This document shows positions 1-11,487 of a DNA stretch of 64,000 nucleotides, in pieces. Within the stretch, counting starts at the first letter, position 1, and each line of letters begins with the position of its first letter. The stretch is from Symsagittifera roscoffensis (lineage: Eukaryota; Xenacoelomorpha; Acoela; Convolutidae), in contig NC_087064.1 of the NCBI RefSeq assembly GCF_963678635.1, forward strand, positions 13,737,599 to 13,801,598, in the 5' to 3' direction. The notes under the pieces were generated by a model. The model had not been told where the DNA came from and made no database searches. It was given only the letters and a program-made list of their open reading frames with translations. The position numbers and the translations under genes are program-made.

Positions 1-614
1 AAACAGATTAGAAATGAACCAGAAATAACCTTTGGTGGAAAGGTAGACAACCGAAGTCTCCCAATGGTCCAGCCCCAAAAACTTATATCTCAAGTCAAAA
101 CTCATTTCTCAAGCTGGGACTTGTTTATTTAAAACTCCTCGAGTCAAACTTAATTCCTTAGTTATTCTGGAGTAACTTGTTAATTTAGTTACCCAAATTC
201 TAGAGTGTGCCGGTATGTGAGTTTCCAATTTAAATTTTTTGATTGTGTTTTTTATTGTTATGTTGAGGTAAGGCGAGTTTTAGTTTGATCCATCTGAAAT
301 GGATCAAAGTTCCACTGTCCAATAAAAAGTAACTATACGGAATGTTCCGACCCTGTTTTTAACAGCGTTTGCGTGTTTTAGGTATTTTGAGACCTAAGTA
401 TGGGGACGTTTTTATTTTCTAGAGTGGAGGGTATCTTGGTAGTGGCCTTTAAGCTGTAACAAAGGTTTTAGTCTCATGTCGCAAGTGAACCGAATTGGCT
501 CCGACCGTTTGAGGTAGAAAAACACAAGATATAAACACACTGACTCTTGAGCCGATGGTTATTGGGTCTGTTTGTCTTAAACTTCATATGTGAATTAAGT
601 AGACGACTGTTACA
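1..614 (+). repeat. Old family A LTR, opposite orientation to the intact element
   Basis: Read on the reverse strand this matches the LTR at 44162-45088, including the terminus TGTAAC at 614, the block around 285-330 and the outer block near 30-60. Divergence is clearly visible, by eye around one base in four or five, so this is an old copy. It carries AATAAA at 321-326 at the position equivalent to the intact LTR. The family A LTR is 927 bp, so the rest lies left of the window. The sequence right of 614 resembles the base run between LTR and primer site of family A, which makes this the 5' LTR of a plus-strand relic. Confidence 0.85.
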
Positions 615-775
615 TAGTGTTTTAATGAACACTGTGCCATGTTGGAAGAAGATGCGATGCATATAAGGACGGAAGCGAACGTATCTGGGCATGTACTAGA
701 CATAAGTGGAAAGAAGACTCAACTGCGTGGGCTATTGGAGTCTTGAGCGTCAAACCAATTGAAACATGGAACAGG
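615..775 (+). pseudogene. Family A Pol fragment (protease region), internally deleted
   Basis: After about 15 bases resembling the LTR-proximal leader, the sequence jumps into the protease region of a family A Gag-Pol. In translation it reads AMLEEDAMHI, then GHVLDI, KKTQLRGLL, then PIETW, matching residues 666-713 of the intact protein at 54902-62839. The catalytic DTG is lost: the bases after RGLLE are scrambled and a stop follows. The whole Gag and the rest of the leader are missing. This is the only coding trace of the plus-strand relic whose LTR lies at 1-614. Confidence 0.7.
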
Positions 776-1109
776 ATCAATCAGAGCCTGCGCAATCAAC
801 AGGATCAATCCGGGGTTACAATCAGAGCCTGCGCTTATTCTACTAGGGGCTAGGGAGTCAACTACTGGTTTATCACACAGGAGATGCCTACCAACAGCCC
901 ATGGGACGAGCGTTAAACCGTTTGGTCGCAGGCTCGTTTGGTCGCTTCTGACCTGGCCTGTGAAGATGTGGTTCCAAAACAGAAAGAATGTGATTGGAGG
1001 CAAGACTGCTTTATAAGGGCATTCAATATTGAATGCCTAGAGAATCTCCGTGCACTTTTGAGACAAGATAGGCAATTTGTTTTACCTTAAGCAGGACTGT
1101 AAAAGGACT
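776..1109. other. Unassigned sequence between two retroelement relics
   Basis: There is no convincing coding region here. A 14-base word, ATCAGAGCCTGCGC, occurs twice (about 785 and 830), and GTTTGGTCGCAGGCTCG near 920-940 carries a partial reverse-complement echo of it. This suggests small local duplications. Short open frames exist on both strands but show no recognisable motif and look fortuitous. Confidence 0.4.
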
Positions 1110-1204
1110 GGATTTAATATAGAACTGTCACCAAAAACATATTAAAAACACGGCTCGAATACCCTATTTTAATATGTTTTTGGTGACAGTCCTATATTAA
1201 ATCC
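1110..1204. repeat. Inverted repeat (hairpin) at the broken edge of the family B LTR
   Basis: Arms 1110-1146 and 1167-1204 are near-perfect reverse complements of about 37 bases around a 20-base loop. The right arm belongs to the family B LTR; the left arm is a back-copied version of it. It marks where the LTR was truncated. Confidence 0.8.
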
Positions 1205-1759
1205 ATTGGAGATGGATCGACCCTTTCCTCTTTCTAGCTACTCATATTCTAAAATATCAAATAATACGGTGTTAATTCAAAGTTCTATGGCATCAGAGTA
1301 GCTAAAAAGTTAAGTTACTGCAGTCCTTCAACATATGACAGTCTCTGGGGGGCCAAGCCTCCGCTCCCGTAATCTTCTCGCGACAACGTTCTTATCTCTC
1401 CCAATTTGTGTCCCGGCAGGGTTCCGCAGAATATTCCTTCCCCACTGAAGCCTCCTCTCTCACTGTTTCTCTCTGCTATCGGTCTTATCAGATCTGATAA
1501 GAGGCTTCTTTTTCTCGTTTTCTCGTGCGACTGTGTTTCACTCTATTTTTCGTTGTTCTTTTTTTTCGTTCTTTTTCGTCAAAATGGCCGTCTTTTTGTA
1601 TTTCTGAGAAATACTTGCCCGTCAATCGAAATTTTAAAAATTTAAACTTCCGGAATATTTCGACCCTCCTTTGCAGCACTTTTTTATTACTAAGGCCTTT
1701 AGTCGTATTTTTCTGTCCCGCCGGAAGGTTGCGCTGTGCCAATCTGGCAGAATGGCACA
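1141..1759 (-). repeat. Family B 3' LTR of the left copy, truncated
   Basis: Matches the family B LTR from its position 254 onward (compare 17317 onward and the reverse complement of 21513-22145). It ends with TGGCACA at 1759, giving the minus-strand LTR start TGTGCC. The first 254 bp in plus orientation (the U5 side in the minus-coded element) are missing and replaced by the hairpin at 1110-1146. Confidence 0.9.
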
Positions 1760-1772
1760 TGCTCCCCGGTTA
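1760..1772 (-). promoter_or_regulatory. Polypurine-tract-like plus-strand primer site (family B)
   Basis: On the minus strand the bases immediately before the LTR start TGTGCC read ACCGGGGAGCA. The same core CCGGGGAG sits in the same place in family A (45091-45098). This is where RNase H would leave the primer for plus-strand synthesis. It is short and not purely purine, so the call rests on position and conservation. Confidence 0.6.
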
Positions 1773-2289
1773 AGTCCTCATCAATGTCCCTATTGATCGC
1801 ATAACACCGGGTTATCGTCAAGTAGTGTTCCATTTCTCTATAATCAATCTTACAAATCGCTTAAGAAAATGAAATTTATCTACTCCACCTCAACTCACTA
1901 CGTGTCACAAATGGCATCGTACTACATCTCACTGCCTTTCAACATTTTCACAAAATTTGCACCATGAGGAGTGTCCTAGATAAAATTTCTTTTCTGACTA
2001 CTTACGTCATCTTGCCATAAAACTTCTTTTTGCTCTTTGTGATTAAAAATTTGGGACGTGGCACGGCCACGCACCCGTTAAAATTAACTTAACGTCACCC
2101 GCCAAGTATAATCAGTTACTTATGCGGTCCTATTTGATATTAAAACTAAGATACTCTGTGGCTAGCAAAGTTATTGAGTTACTCACCCTTTCCGAGCGAG
2201 CTTACCCGAACTTACCATGTCGCCACACAGTGAAATTGTGTCTTACACATGTTAAAACTTCAGTTCACGTCTTCACTTATCCTCTTCGC
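1773..2289 (-). other. 3' untranslated region of the left family B copy
   Basis: Lies between the end of ORF3 homology (about 2290) and the polypurine-like site. Stops occur in all minus-strand frames and no motif is recognised. Open frames on the plus strand overlapping here are antisense to the ORF3 tail. Confidence 0.55.
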
Positions 2290-4410
2290 TCCATCATCTT
2301 CATTCCATTGCTTCTCCATCCTGATCTTCAGCTTCACTGTCTTCTAGGACTTTTTCCAACATGTCCATGGAGTTGCGGGCCGTGCCCCAACTCTCCTGTT
2401 CCAACAGCCTCGGTTTGCAACAAGGTAGCAGGTTCACGTTCACATTTTGCTCCCGGTTCCTGCAAAAGCTGTTGTGAAGACACAGGCTCTTATTTCATTC
2501 TAGGTCAGCTCTTAAGACCTCTTTCTTCTCATCTTCAGTTACACAAGGCGCTCCAGCTACTCGCTTCACCGCAGTGGTGACCGCGTTTCTGTGCGTCAGG
2601 AATGCTCTCTTATAGTCTCCCGGTCCTATATCTAGCTGGAAAGATTGATATGCTTCCGTGTTCCTCGACATGTGACGCTTCGCGCGTTCGTACATCCATG
2701 ACGTCATCACTGCATGGAACCAAGGCATCAACCTTTGCCTTGACCATATTCTTTCAATGGGGTATCTCAGAACCTTGCAGGTGGTTCTGAAAAGAATCAA
2801 TTTGCGGCTCATCTTTACGTTGCTCAGCTGCTCAGGAGTCGGCACGGCCGTCTCCTGTTCACTTGTGTCCGCGTTAGCCTCCAACCACCTCACTGCCAGC
2901 ATGGCACTAACCACCACGATTGACACCTGTTGATTTTGATCGGGCAACCCCGTAGAGTACAACTCCTCCACGTCCCATACTAGCATTAGATTCCCGCGTT
3001 TGGGGTACCATAACGTCTGCGCCAAGCAGTGACAAGGATACTCCCCATGGGTCCTCAATATGTTCCTTCGGGTCCGATACCCTGAGGCTCCCAGCAACGG
3101 TTCCACCTCCATCATAATTATGTGCAAATCGTCCTTCTCTTCTATGGTGGGGAATTCAGTGGGTAACGCCCACTCGCATTCTGCTTCTGGAACTCGCTCA
3201 CATTACCTTCGTTCAACCTCATGAACTCTTCACCCACTACGTCTTGCAACTCGCCTTCAGATCTCTTCGGGACTGCCCAAAAGATCTTCGCCAACAAATC
3301 ATATGACCTCTCCGACATTCTGGCCAACCTCACGCACTTTGGCACAGAGAAAAGTTGGTCAATCAACACCTGCTGCGTCCTCGCATCCATCACCACCATG
3401 TGTGTAGGATACCGACTATTGCAATATGGTGCGGAGCTTGAACCCACCAGATATTTTGAACCATTAGGTCTATGATAGGCCTCACTATCCTTCAGATTCA
3501 TATCATTTTCAAGAGCTTCTCGCCAGCCTCCAATCTTCTGCTCTGTCTGCAATGCTCCAGGGAATACTTCCACGCTGAGTGGCGTCACTAGCTCATGGGC
3601 ACGCTCCAGGCGCTCAAGCTATTCTATCGAGCTCGTCATGCTACAAAATCCCAAGGCTGTGATCAAGTTTACATCCGTCACCCCATGACAGTCCGCGACC
3701 AACTCCATGCCACTCTTATCCGACATGCTCAATCTTCCGTACAATCGTGCCAGTTGTCGATGCTGCTCGCTCAGCGTAATCAGGCAGTGTCCCAAGTTGC
3801 AAACATGTCCTTCCATCCCACTATGTTGAGCTAAACAGGTGCCTTGCCTCAACCAATTGCTCGATGGAATTTCCTCGGATGGCTCCGTGGATAGGTTGCT
3901 CTTTCGCTTCGTCATCCTCATGGCCAGCAGATGGTGTATCATGGCCAGATCATGTAGACTCGCGTCATCATCTAGGTCTAACGTGATATCCGCCGTGTCC
4001 CAGATTAAACCGGCGTTAGGATGTGGACACCAAGAAGGCTTCATGAGCTCCCACATGGTTACTAGGCTATTTTTCAAAGGACCGTCCCAAGAATCACAAT
4101 CAAAACTCACTTGCCCCTTCAGCTCGGGAACCGAGGGTTTGACCACTCGTTCTTCTAAATTAATTCCCAGCTTGGGTTGTTCCACCATCAGCATTCCAGT
4201 TTCCTTAATCCGTTCGACCCAGAAATTGAGCACTACGAATTGCTCATAGTCGAAGTACGCTTCCCTGGCTTCCTCATTCACGAAGGGATAATACGCCATC
4301 CCCGGGTCTTCTCGTGTAAAGTCAAAATCGATCAGCCGCTGATAGATCTCGTCTACAGTCGCTCCTAGACTCGCTGAGAGGAATACCATTAGTTCATTCG
4401 TGTCACCCAT
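2290..4410 (-). pseudogene. ORF2-ORF3 deletion fusion, broken
   Basis: Starts at an ATG (4410) identical in context to the ORF2 start of the right copy (35556). After about 37 codons it jumps in frame into the C-terminal part of ORF3, at the position of 42393 in the right copy. The junction carries the shared word CCGGGG (CCCGGGGATGGC against CCCGGGGCTGGC), so the loss of about 6.7 kb looks microhomology-mediated. The SGNH domain and most of ORF3 are gone. What remains is the conserved Cys/His-rich C-terminal region (CPHPNA, GHVCNLGHC, CHCLAQTLWYP), in three open pieces: 4410-3619, 3588-3142 and 3127-2495. Homology to the extreme C-terminus continues in another frame to about 2290. The fused frame stays open across the junction. 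Confidence 0.85.
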
Positions 4411-4916
4411 TTCTTATCGTGTTGATTCTTGTTGTCGTGTAGTTTCTTCCGGCTCGTTTGATTCAATGAATTCAATAAACAATTTCTGATCAATCAAGAT
4501 CTAAAACACAAGTCGCGACTTACAATCATCATTTTTGGATAAAACATCATTCAAATCTTTAAAACTCTTCATTGAAATTCTCTTCTCAATTCTGATTTTA
4601 AAATTTAGCTCCAAGGCGGATCGTCCGCCTGCATCTTTGCCAAGTTAGCACAAATGAGCGCTGTCACCTTGACTACCTGGAGTATCCTAGGTCTTTTATG
4701 ACACAAAACATGTCATAACAATAACATAACACATAAACATCACACATCTACACTATCACATACGAACATAATCCCTAATATTGTATCTAAAACTTAATCC
4801 TAATCTGAAACTTGACCCTAATTCTTATCAAGTGAACTTAATAAAAACTACTTATCGCCGAATGCAATTCCTAGCATATGATCAGATAGTATTTACTATG
4901 TAAGTAAACCTCTATG
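4411..4916 (-). other. Spacer between Pol and ORF2 (left family B)
   Basis: About 500 bp without a sustained reading frame. It aligns with 35091-35555 of the right copy and occupies the same place as 54400-54901 in family A. Any internal promoter, splice acceptor or internal ribosome entry serving ORF2 would be expected here; I see no decisive motif. Confidence 0.5.
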
Positions 4917-5939
4917 TCAGTTTCTGAAAATATGTGCAAGGGCGTACAACTCTCTCGGATGTAGCTTTCCCCTGTTAGGATCATATACTGGTAACGAGAG
5001 AGAGGTCACTCCTCTCTCAACCAGAAAATCCATAAGTCGAGTCAAGGCCAATACCAAGCTCTCTGGATCTACGTGTTGCCTATCAGTGGCCTTAGTAACC
5101 CGGAAACACAAAGGTTTCCCTGGTATCTGTGATGCAACAGGGGGCAGCGCTATCATCCCTCTCACACCAGGCCACTGTTTCCATAAAAATTCGATGTTCT
5201 TATACTCTCTTTTGAAATCAGCCGCTAGTGCTGTTTTGAAGCTTACGTCCGCGGTTATCGCTATAGCGCATGTGCGTTCCGTGAGTATGAAATCGCTGTC
5301 CGTTATGACGATATTATTTGAATAATGGTTCAGTAGGTCAAAATACGATTCAAAAATTTGTCCAAAAGGTGGTTTTTTAGCATTCTTGCCCTCTGTCTCT
5401 AAATCTCCGGTTTCTTTTGCATATTTCAATTTTTTTATTATCAGATTTTCGGTGTGGGTGAGTCCCACTCCCCAAACAAAAATATCCATTGTCGTCCCCG
5501 TCGATCGCCCAAAGTCTAGGAGATCGAGGTTGGATTGTGGAACACGTAGAGGACCATCTGGGGCGACCCAGTTGGACTCGGTATTTTCATGACTGACGTA
5601 TTTAATGCCGTCTTTATCGACGTCCTGAATCGTCAGGATTGTCTCTTTTGGATCTGTCGGCAGATCATGGAGCCATTCGAGCACCCGCAAGTTCGTTAGT
5701 TCTTGCACATGAGTCTGTTCCGCTTCTGGTTCGAACTCCACTTCCGGTTCTGATCGATCATCGATCCAATTCTGATCCATGTCATTCACCAAGTCGACTT
5801 CTTCTAGCACCGGCACTTTGTCCAGTCCTACCAGCGAATCCATCATATCACTTACAACTATCCTGTCCACGACGAAATCCTCACCGTACGGATTGTATTT
5901 TTTCTTGTTTTTTCCTCTCTTGCTCTGGCGTGTTTCCAT
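4917..5939 (-). pseudogene. Pol C-terminal tail with macro-domain-like module (left family B)
   Basis: A 340-codon frame beginning at an ATG 12 codons after an in-frame TAA that ends the integrase frame (5976-5978). The acidic N-terminal half contains a segment conserved in family A, LTHTENLIIKKLK. The C-terminal 150 residues resemble a macro domain of the TARG1/Poa1 type: AIAITADVSFK, then DFKREYKNIEFL, PGVRGMIALP, CFRVTKATDR, SLSLPVYDPNRGKL and a final helix. A Lys lies in the VTK motif, where TARG1-type enzymes have their catalytic Lys. The glycines of the usual ADP-ribose-binding loops are not kept, so binding or catalysis is uncertain. The frame is intact apart from the TAA that separates it from integrase, so it could be a separate protein or be made by readthrough. 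Confidence 0.65.
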
Positions 5940-5975
5940 GGTGAGAGGAAAGTCAGGCTGTATTCCTTTGTCAAT

Positions 5976-7383
5976 TTAAATTTGTTCCGGGCAGTCCCAG
6001 TCTTCCTCGGCATAGGGTAGAGTTTCATCGTCCACCTCTACTCGCTCGGTCAACTCCAGGTCCAGTGGTAGGTCGCAATCGTCCACCACCTCATTCCCGT
6101 CGTTTTTGTCGCGAGTACCCCTTTCATTCACCTCACAAGCAGGATCCACTATCAAATAGTCTCCCTCTTGCATGTCCTCTGGGATGCACCAGTCCTCTGA
6201 CGAGGCATTGTGTGGTTTGATGTTTTCGTAGTGAGCTGCTCTTCCAGTGCTCAATCGATAAAAAACGACCTCCTTGGTGCACTTCTGTTATCTGAAATGG
6301 ACCACGCCATTTCTTTAATAATTTCTTGGTTTCTTTTGGTGGAACCACTTCCTGGAACACCCAGACGTAGTCGCCAACTGAGCAGGCTTTTGCATCGGCT
6401 GTCCTTTTATCAAACCTCCTTTTTTGTCTAATTTGCGCCTGTTGCGTGTTCCTCCTGCATAAGTCATTGAGGTCCTGCTGTCTTCTAATAACATCCCGCA
6501 CGTACGTTTGCGGCGCTGTTCTCTTCCCTTTATATTCAGGGTAGAAAAACGTCAACGGAAGCGCTTTTTCGTGACCCGTTAGCATCATGTGCGGACTTAT
6601 TCCCGTGGTGGAATGCTCCGTGCTGTTGTAAGCACCCATCACCAGCGGCAAGTGCTTGTCCCAGTCATCCATGTATCGTGAGCAATAGACTCTCAGCATG
6701 GATACCAGTGTGCGATTTTGTCTCTCGACTAGGCCATTCGTTTGCGGATGATAAGTGGTCGAGTGGGCCTGCGCTACCTGCGACCTTTTCATTAACTCCT
6801 TCGTGAGATAACCCACGAATAGTTTGCCATTGTCCGATTGGAATGTAATGGGGCAGCCATGCCTCGCTATCCACACATTTACCAAATGATCGCATGTTTC
6901 TTCTGCCGATGCTGTCATGCAGGGTGCTGCCTCCGCATATTTCGTAAAATGGTCGATCATTACCAGCACCTGATTATAGCCCGTTGCTGTCATGCACATC
7001 TTCTGATGATCAATTTGGGGATCCTTCGCCTGTTGACATGACAGGCATGCGGCGATCCACTTCTCACAAGCCTTCTTCAATCCCGGCCATTCGAATCGTT
7101 TTTGTATCCTGTTGTACACTTTTTCCACTCCTTGATGGCCCATCTGATCATGTGAACGAAAGAGCAATTCAGTCTGGTACAACTGTGGTAACACTATCGA
7201 ATTGTACTTGTAAAGAACCTTGTCCTCTTCTTTTCGTTTAAAGGCTACGATTCCGTCTTTATTCAGGTACAGTAGGTCTTTTCTCTTCATGTAAAACTGC
7301 TTCAAAATCTTGTAGCTGTCCTCCTCCAAATCTCCTTTGTCAGGTGCTCCATTCTCGATCCATCTCTTCAGATTGCTCGTCAT
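5976..7383 (-). pseudogene. Integrase and post-integrase region (left family B), broken
   Basis: Contains the HHCC finger (HDQMGHQG ... CLSCQQ), the catalytic core with the first Asp in QIDHQKMC, the second in SDNGKLFVG and the Glu in GLVERQNRTL, and the basic C-terminal block KKWRGPFQITEV. About 20 codons between the finger and the first Asp are deleted compared with the right copy (after AKDP). One inserted T after GGRF (about 6255) shifts the frame, so the tail ENIKPH ... CEVNERGTRDKNDG continues in the frame 6254-5976. That frame ends at a TAA also present in the right copy. Confidence 0.88.
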
Positions 7384-7413
7384 TCTATCATTTCGTTGAG
7401 CCCTTAGGAGATC

Positions 7414-8468
7414 CTACAGCCGGTATCTGGCTTTGAGATACGTCTTTATCACGTTTAATTGCCCGTTCATTATCTCCGGAGCATGAGCATCGTCCATCAA
7501 CTTGACACACCATATCTTCTTCAAAGGCGTCGCTTCCTGCACAGATGGTTCCAGATTGGTACGGAAGACCGTACCATGTGGCAGCAGTTTGGTTGGGCGT
7601 TTCGAGACTGCTATCAGCTCGAGCTCATCGGCGGCATTATCTACCACAGTGCCCTCTTCATCTGAGGTGTACCTGTCCCTGTGTGGATCTTGATGCATTT
7701 CTCGGTCCAGCCCGCGCTGCTTCCAGTCTACCAACAAGGAGTGGATCGCAATCTCCGATATATCGGAATTGGAAGTTGTTTCAGATGTGTTTCCCAGGAC
7801 TGGGGCCTCGAGTCAACACTTGAGCCGACTGATTCCCCAACACTATATTCCAAGTTGTCTGAGATGTTTCTCGACTCCCCGGACAAAACTTAGTCCCTCG
7901 GTTGCCTCGAATCCGACTCCCCGGACAACATTCTATCCCTCAGTTGTCTAAACAACCTCTCCCCGGACAAGTCGTCCTGTACGGGCTCAAAGGTGTCAGA
8001 CTCCTCAGACAAGTCGTTCTTGACGGGCTCGAAGGTATCAGACTCCCCAGACATTGTCTCGTCCCCGGACGAACAATCTGGGCTCGGCTCGTATTCTTCT
8101 CTTGCATCCGTGAAAGGCATTTTCCTCGCTAAGCTAGATCTCGACTTGATCCTGACTTCTTCAGTGGCTTGGGTCTGATTCAGTGTCCCATGTTCAGTGA
8201 ACGAAGTTCTCAACAAGACCTCCTTCGTCATTGAGCTCACCAGCTGGTTGACTATCGACCTGCAATCCCGTTCAACACCTCGGCTGCGAATGGGCACTGG
8301 CCTCTTCTCTTTTTTCTCAGTGACAGTCAACCGATGCATGGTCTCCATCCACTCGCGATCATGCCTATCCACTTCCCTGTCCAACAAGTCACGGAGCTTC
8401 CCCATGATGTCCGGTGCCACGTTCACCGTCCTGTTCAATAGAGATATCTGCGTTCTGATGCTTATCAC
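7414..8468 (-). pseudogene. RNase H-integrase linker (left family B)
   Basis: Two open pieces (8468-7890 and 7737-7414) encode the hydrophilic, acidic linker between RNase H and integrase. It includes a run of 14-residue repeats beginning SGES/SEES. Relative to the right copy, about 290 bp joining the end of RNase H (HQNAD) to LLNRTV are deleted at about 8440. No catalytic motif is seen. In family A the equivalent linker is residues 1455-1860. Confidence 0.75.
7862..8056 (-). repeat. 42-bp coding minisatellite in the Pol linker (left family B)
   Basis: Degenerate 42-bp units, each starting with a variant of TCCGGGGAGTC on the sense strand and encoding 14-residue SGESDTFEPVKDDL-type repeats. 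Exact CCGGGGAG cores lie at 7875-7882, 7917-7924 and 7959-7966, at 42-bp spacing. It corresponds to 31835-32030 in the right copy. Confidence 0.85.
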
Positions 8469-9584
8469 GGGTACGGTGCTCTATGATCATGTGGTATCCA
8501 TCTAGGCGCACGAAACGACCAATACAACTTTGGTCCATTGAATAGGTTTTCAGCAAGGGCACGATTATCCACACGTAACTTGAAGGGAGCACTACCCAAG
8601 TAGGCCCTGTATTTTTCCACGAAAGTGATCACCGCGAACATCTCCGCTTTTGGTGCGCCGTACTTCATCTCAGTATCACTCAGGACCTTACTCCCGTAGG
8701 CTATCGGAAGGAGAACCGTTCTCCCGTTCCACTCCTGCTCCTGGTGAAGTATGCCCGATATCGCAACCACCGATGCATCCGTGTCCAGCACGAACATCCC
8801 CTTCTCTGTTGGCATGCCTGGGACCGGTGCCTTGCAAAGTTCACGTTTGATGTTCTCAAATGAAACTTGTGCCTCATCAGTCCAAGTGAACTTTTTGCCC
8901 TTGTTTCTCATCAAACGCTGCATGGTGTATATTTTGTCAGCGTACCCCTTGATGAATTCTCGATAATAATTAGCAAATCCCAAAAAACTCATCAGTTGTG
9001 TAACTGTTTTAGGTGCCTTCCAGGATCTGGTCTGTTTCAGGATCTGGTATCACTCCATGCTTATCCACCAGGCGGCCCAGATACTTTATGGAGTCTCTGA
9101 GGATTTCACACTTAGAGGGTTTACATTTCAGGCCCGCCTGCTTCATGCAAGTAAACACCTCTTCCAACCTCTCTATGTGGTCCTCTAAGGTTGGTGTTGC
9201 AATCACGACATCATCGACATAACACATGATGAGATTCCCGTATTTCTTAGTCACGCTCGTGAGTGCCTGGGCCATCAGTCGCTGGAATGTGGCCGTCGCG
9301 TTGCACAATCCGAACGGCATCCTCTTCCACTGGAACAACCCCAGCTCGCACGCGAAGCCCGATGTTTCATGATCTTGCTTTCGGAGTGGCACTTGCCAGA
9401 ACGCAGAGCCCAAATCTAACGTCGTGAAGAGCTTCGCGTCTCCCAGCTTGGATAGGCTCTCATCGATGCGAGGAATCGGGTATGCGTCCTTTATAGTCAC
9501 TGCGTTCAGATAACGGAAATCACAACAAAACCTGAGTTGCCCCCCCCCCCTTTCTTTTTCGCCATGACCACGCCACAAGCCCAC
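8465..9584 (-). pseudogene. Reverse transcriptase and RNase H (left family B), broken
   Basis: The frame 9584-9009 carries RT motifs: CCDFRYLN, TTLDLGSAFWQ with the first catalytic Asp, FGLCNATATFQ and YVDDV. The frame then shifts (about 9010-9060 has a local rearrangement) and 8992-8465 holds the connection (FLGFANYYREFI) and RNase H (VLDTDASVVAISG, APKAEMFAV, LRVDNRAL). After RNALA the frame is lost again. Catalytic residues visible in the pieces are the canonical ones, so the defects are frame and deletion damage, not active-site decay. Confidence 0.88.
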
Positions 9585-11487
9585 GGGGACTTCGACGGCT
9601 CGATTATGTCATACTCCATTAACATCTCGATTTCCTTCCTGCACGCTTCTGACTTGTGAGGGGTCATTCTTCTCGCCCCTTCCCTATGAGGTACCGAGCC
9701 CTCTTCTATCTCAATCTCGTGTTCTACAAAATTACAGCAACCTAGGTCGGCCTTATGTTTCGAAAAAACGTCTGCGTTCCGACTTAGCACCGCCCTCAGC
9801 GAATCTAGTTCCTTGTCTGATATTTTACCCTTCAAATGTTCTATCTCAGGTAGTACCGGTTTATTCGCTGCTAACTCTGTTTCTGTCGGCCTCTCGGGAA
9901 AGTTTGAAGAACTAGACAACCCATCATCTGTTTCCGACTTCATTGAAAACAAGTTCCTAGAAGATTTCAATTCATTTACTCTCTTCAATATACATTCTTG
10001 GTTCGCATGCAAGGGACATTTAGTTACATCAAACTTTTTCAAGTTCTCCACACTCTGAAAGTCTGTGTTCAGAGGCAAAGCATAGCCAAGTTTCTTTCCC
10101 CTCTGTATTGTCACTGTTGTTGCTTCTGTGTTCAACAACACACTCACACACAGTCCGCTCTGAGTGAGTGAGAAGCTTCTTCCTAAAATAGCCGAGCTTT
10201 TACTGTTTGGATTTGGTACCAGACACACCTGTCTTGCATTGCTGAGTCCATTCATGTTCCTCATTCTAAACGTCGCTATTACGGCTTGGTTTGGTTTCAA
10301 TCTAACTTTTCGATCCAGAAAAATTGGCACCTTGGCCTGGTTAATTAAGATCCTATTAAGGGGTTTCTTTTCATACTTTCTCTCAGGATCCTTGATCCTA
10401 ATCAAACCGTCATTGAGATCGATCGTGACATCAAAGTTGCGTACGAAGTCCCTTCCTAAGATGAACTGATCGGATTCGTCCAAATTCTCCACTACTAGGA
10501 AGCTCATGCAAAGATGTCTTCCTCCGAGCTGCAGTGAAATGATCGGGGTTCTCCAGTCACATAGATCGCTCCCTGATTGGCAGCTGCCAACCTGATGTTT
10601 GTCGGTATGAGATCCGACCTCTCGAAACCCATGTCGGTCCAAGTTTTGACTGGCATGACACTAACCACGGCTCCCGTGTCTAGCAGTCCCTTTACTGAAA
10701 GTTGTCTGCCTTGCACGTCCAGCACGTGTGCGGCCAAATCGGCCTCGCAACCTATGTGCACCGCATCTTGTTCGAGCATGGCGTTGTGTCCAATTCGTCC
10801 AACCTTCAGCTCCTCTTGACCAATGTATATCCGACCAATCTGATCGTTCGCATCAGTTACGTGAGCTTTTGTGTAGATATTGATGCCATCCACATTCATT
10901 AGAATCGGGTATGGGCCATGGACTTCGATGTAATGTCCATCCACTTTCATCAGCCTCGGACCTCCTGTCGTGAGCAGCGTTCGCACCTCCCTGGAGTCCA
11001 GTTTAGGATCTTTCTCTCTCAGATAGTCTGCATAAATGTCCAGGTGGACTAGTGTAATCTCGGATGGTTCACTCAAGTTCTTGACCACCTGGTGCCCTGC
11101 GACTGAGATAATGGACATTATCTTCGTCCCTTCCTTCGTCATGCCGAAAGTTCTACCAGATATAAAGTTCAGTTTTAGTCCCTGCTTCCTGGGTTCCTCT
11201 TTGTCTTCTTTTTCCGTCGTTTTACCCAGAATATTAAAGTTTTCCCGAAGATTTGTGCTCTCCAGCTCCGACCTTACCCAGTGCTCCACTTCTTTCGTGG
11301 CTAGCTCCTGTTTGACATTTTGCAACGCTGTCCTTGCCGCCAGACCGTAATCCACCTTGAGTGGGCTAGTCGACTCTGCCTCCAGGCCTCGTTCATCAGA
11401 CGTGCTCGACTGGCCTTGACACCCGAAAGCGCCTCTTCGTGGCGGGGATGTTTCGCGTCCGCCACCGCATCCCAAAACTGAGTGCAA
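9506..11487 (-). pseudogene. Protease and Pol N-terminal region (left family B), broken
   Basis: Two frames. 11487-10504 carries the retropepsin motif LLDTGAVVSVMP (homology starts about 11380). 10642-9506 continues with the second protease motif FILGRDFVRNFDV and runs to the start of RT. A frameshift near 10550 separates them. A second lies in a run of 11 C (9540-9550), where the right copy has 6 G on its sense strand. The long segment between protease and RT (about 250 residues) is well conserved with family A (RVRLKPN, VPNPNSKS, ETDDGLSSSSNFPERP). Confidence 0.85.

Noticed and set aside
2122-2580. Plus-strand open frame of 152 codons
   Set aside because: It lies antisense to the ORF3 C-terminal tail of the left B copy, whose homology to family A is visible on the minus strand.
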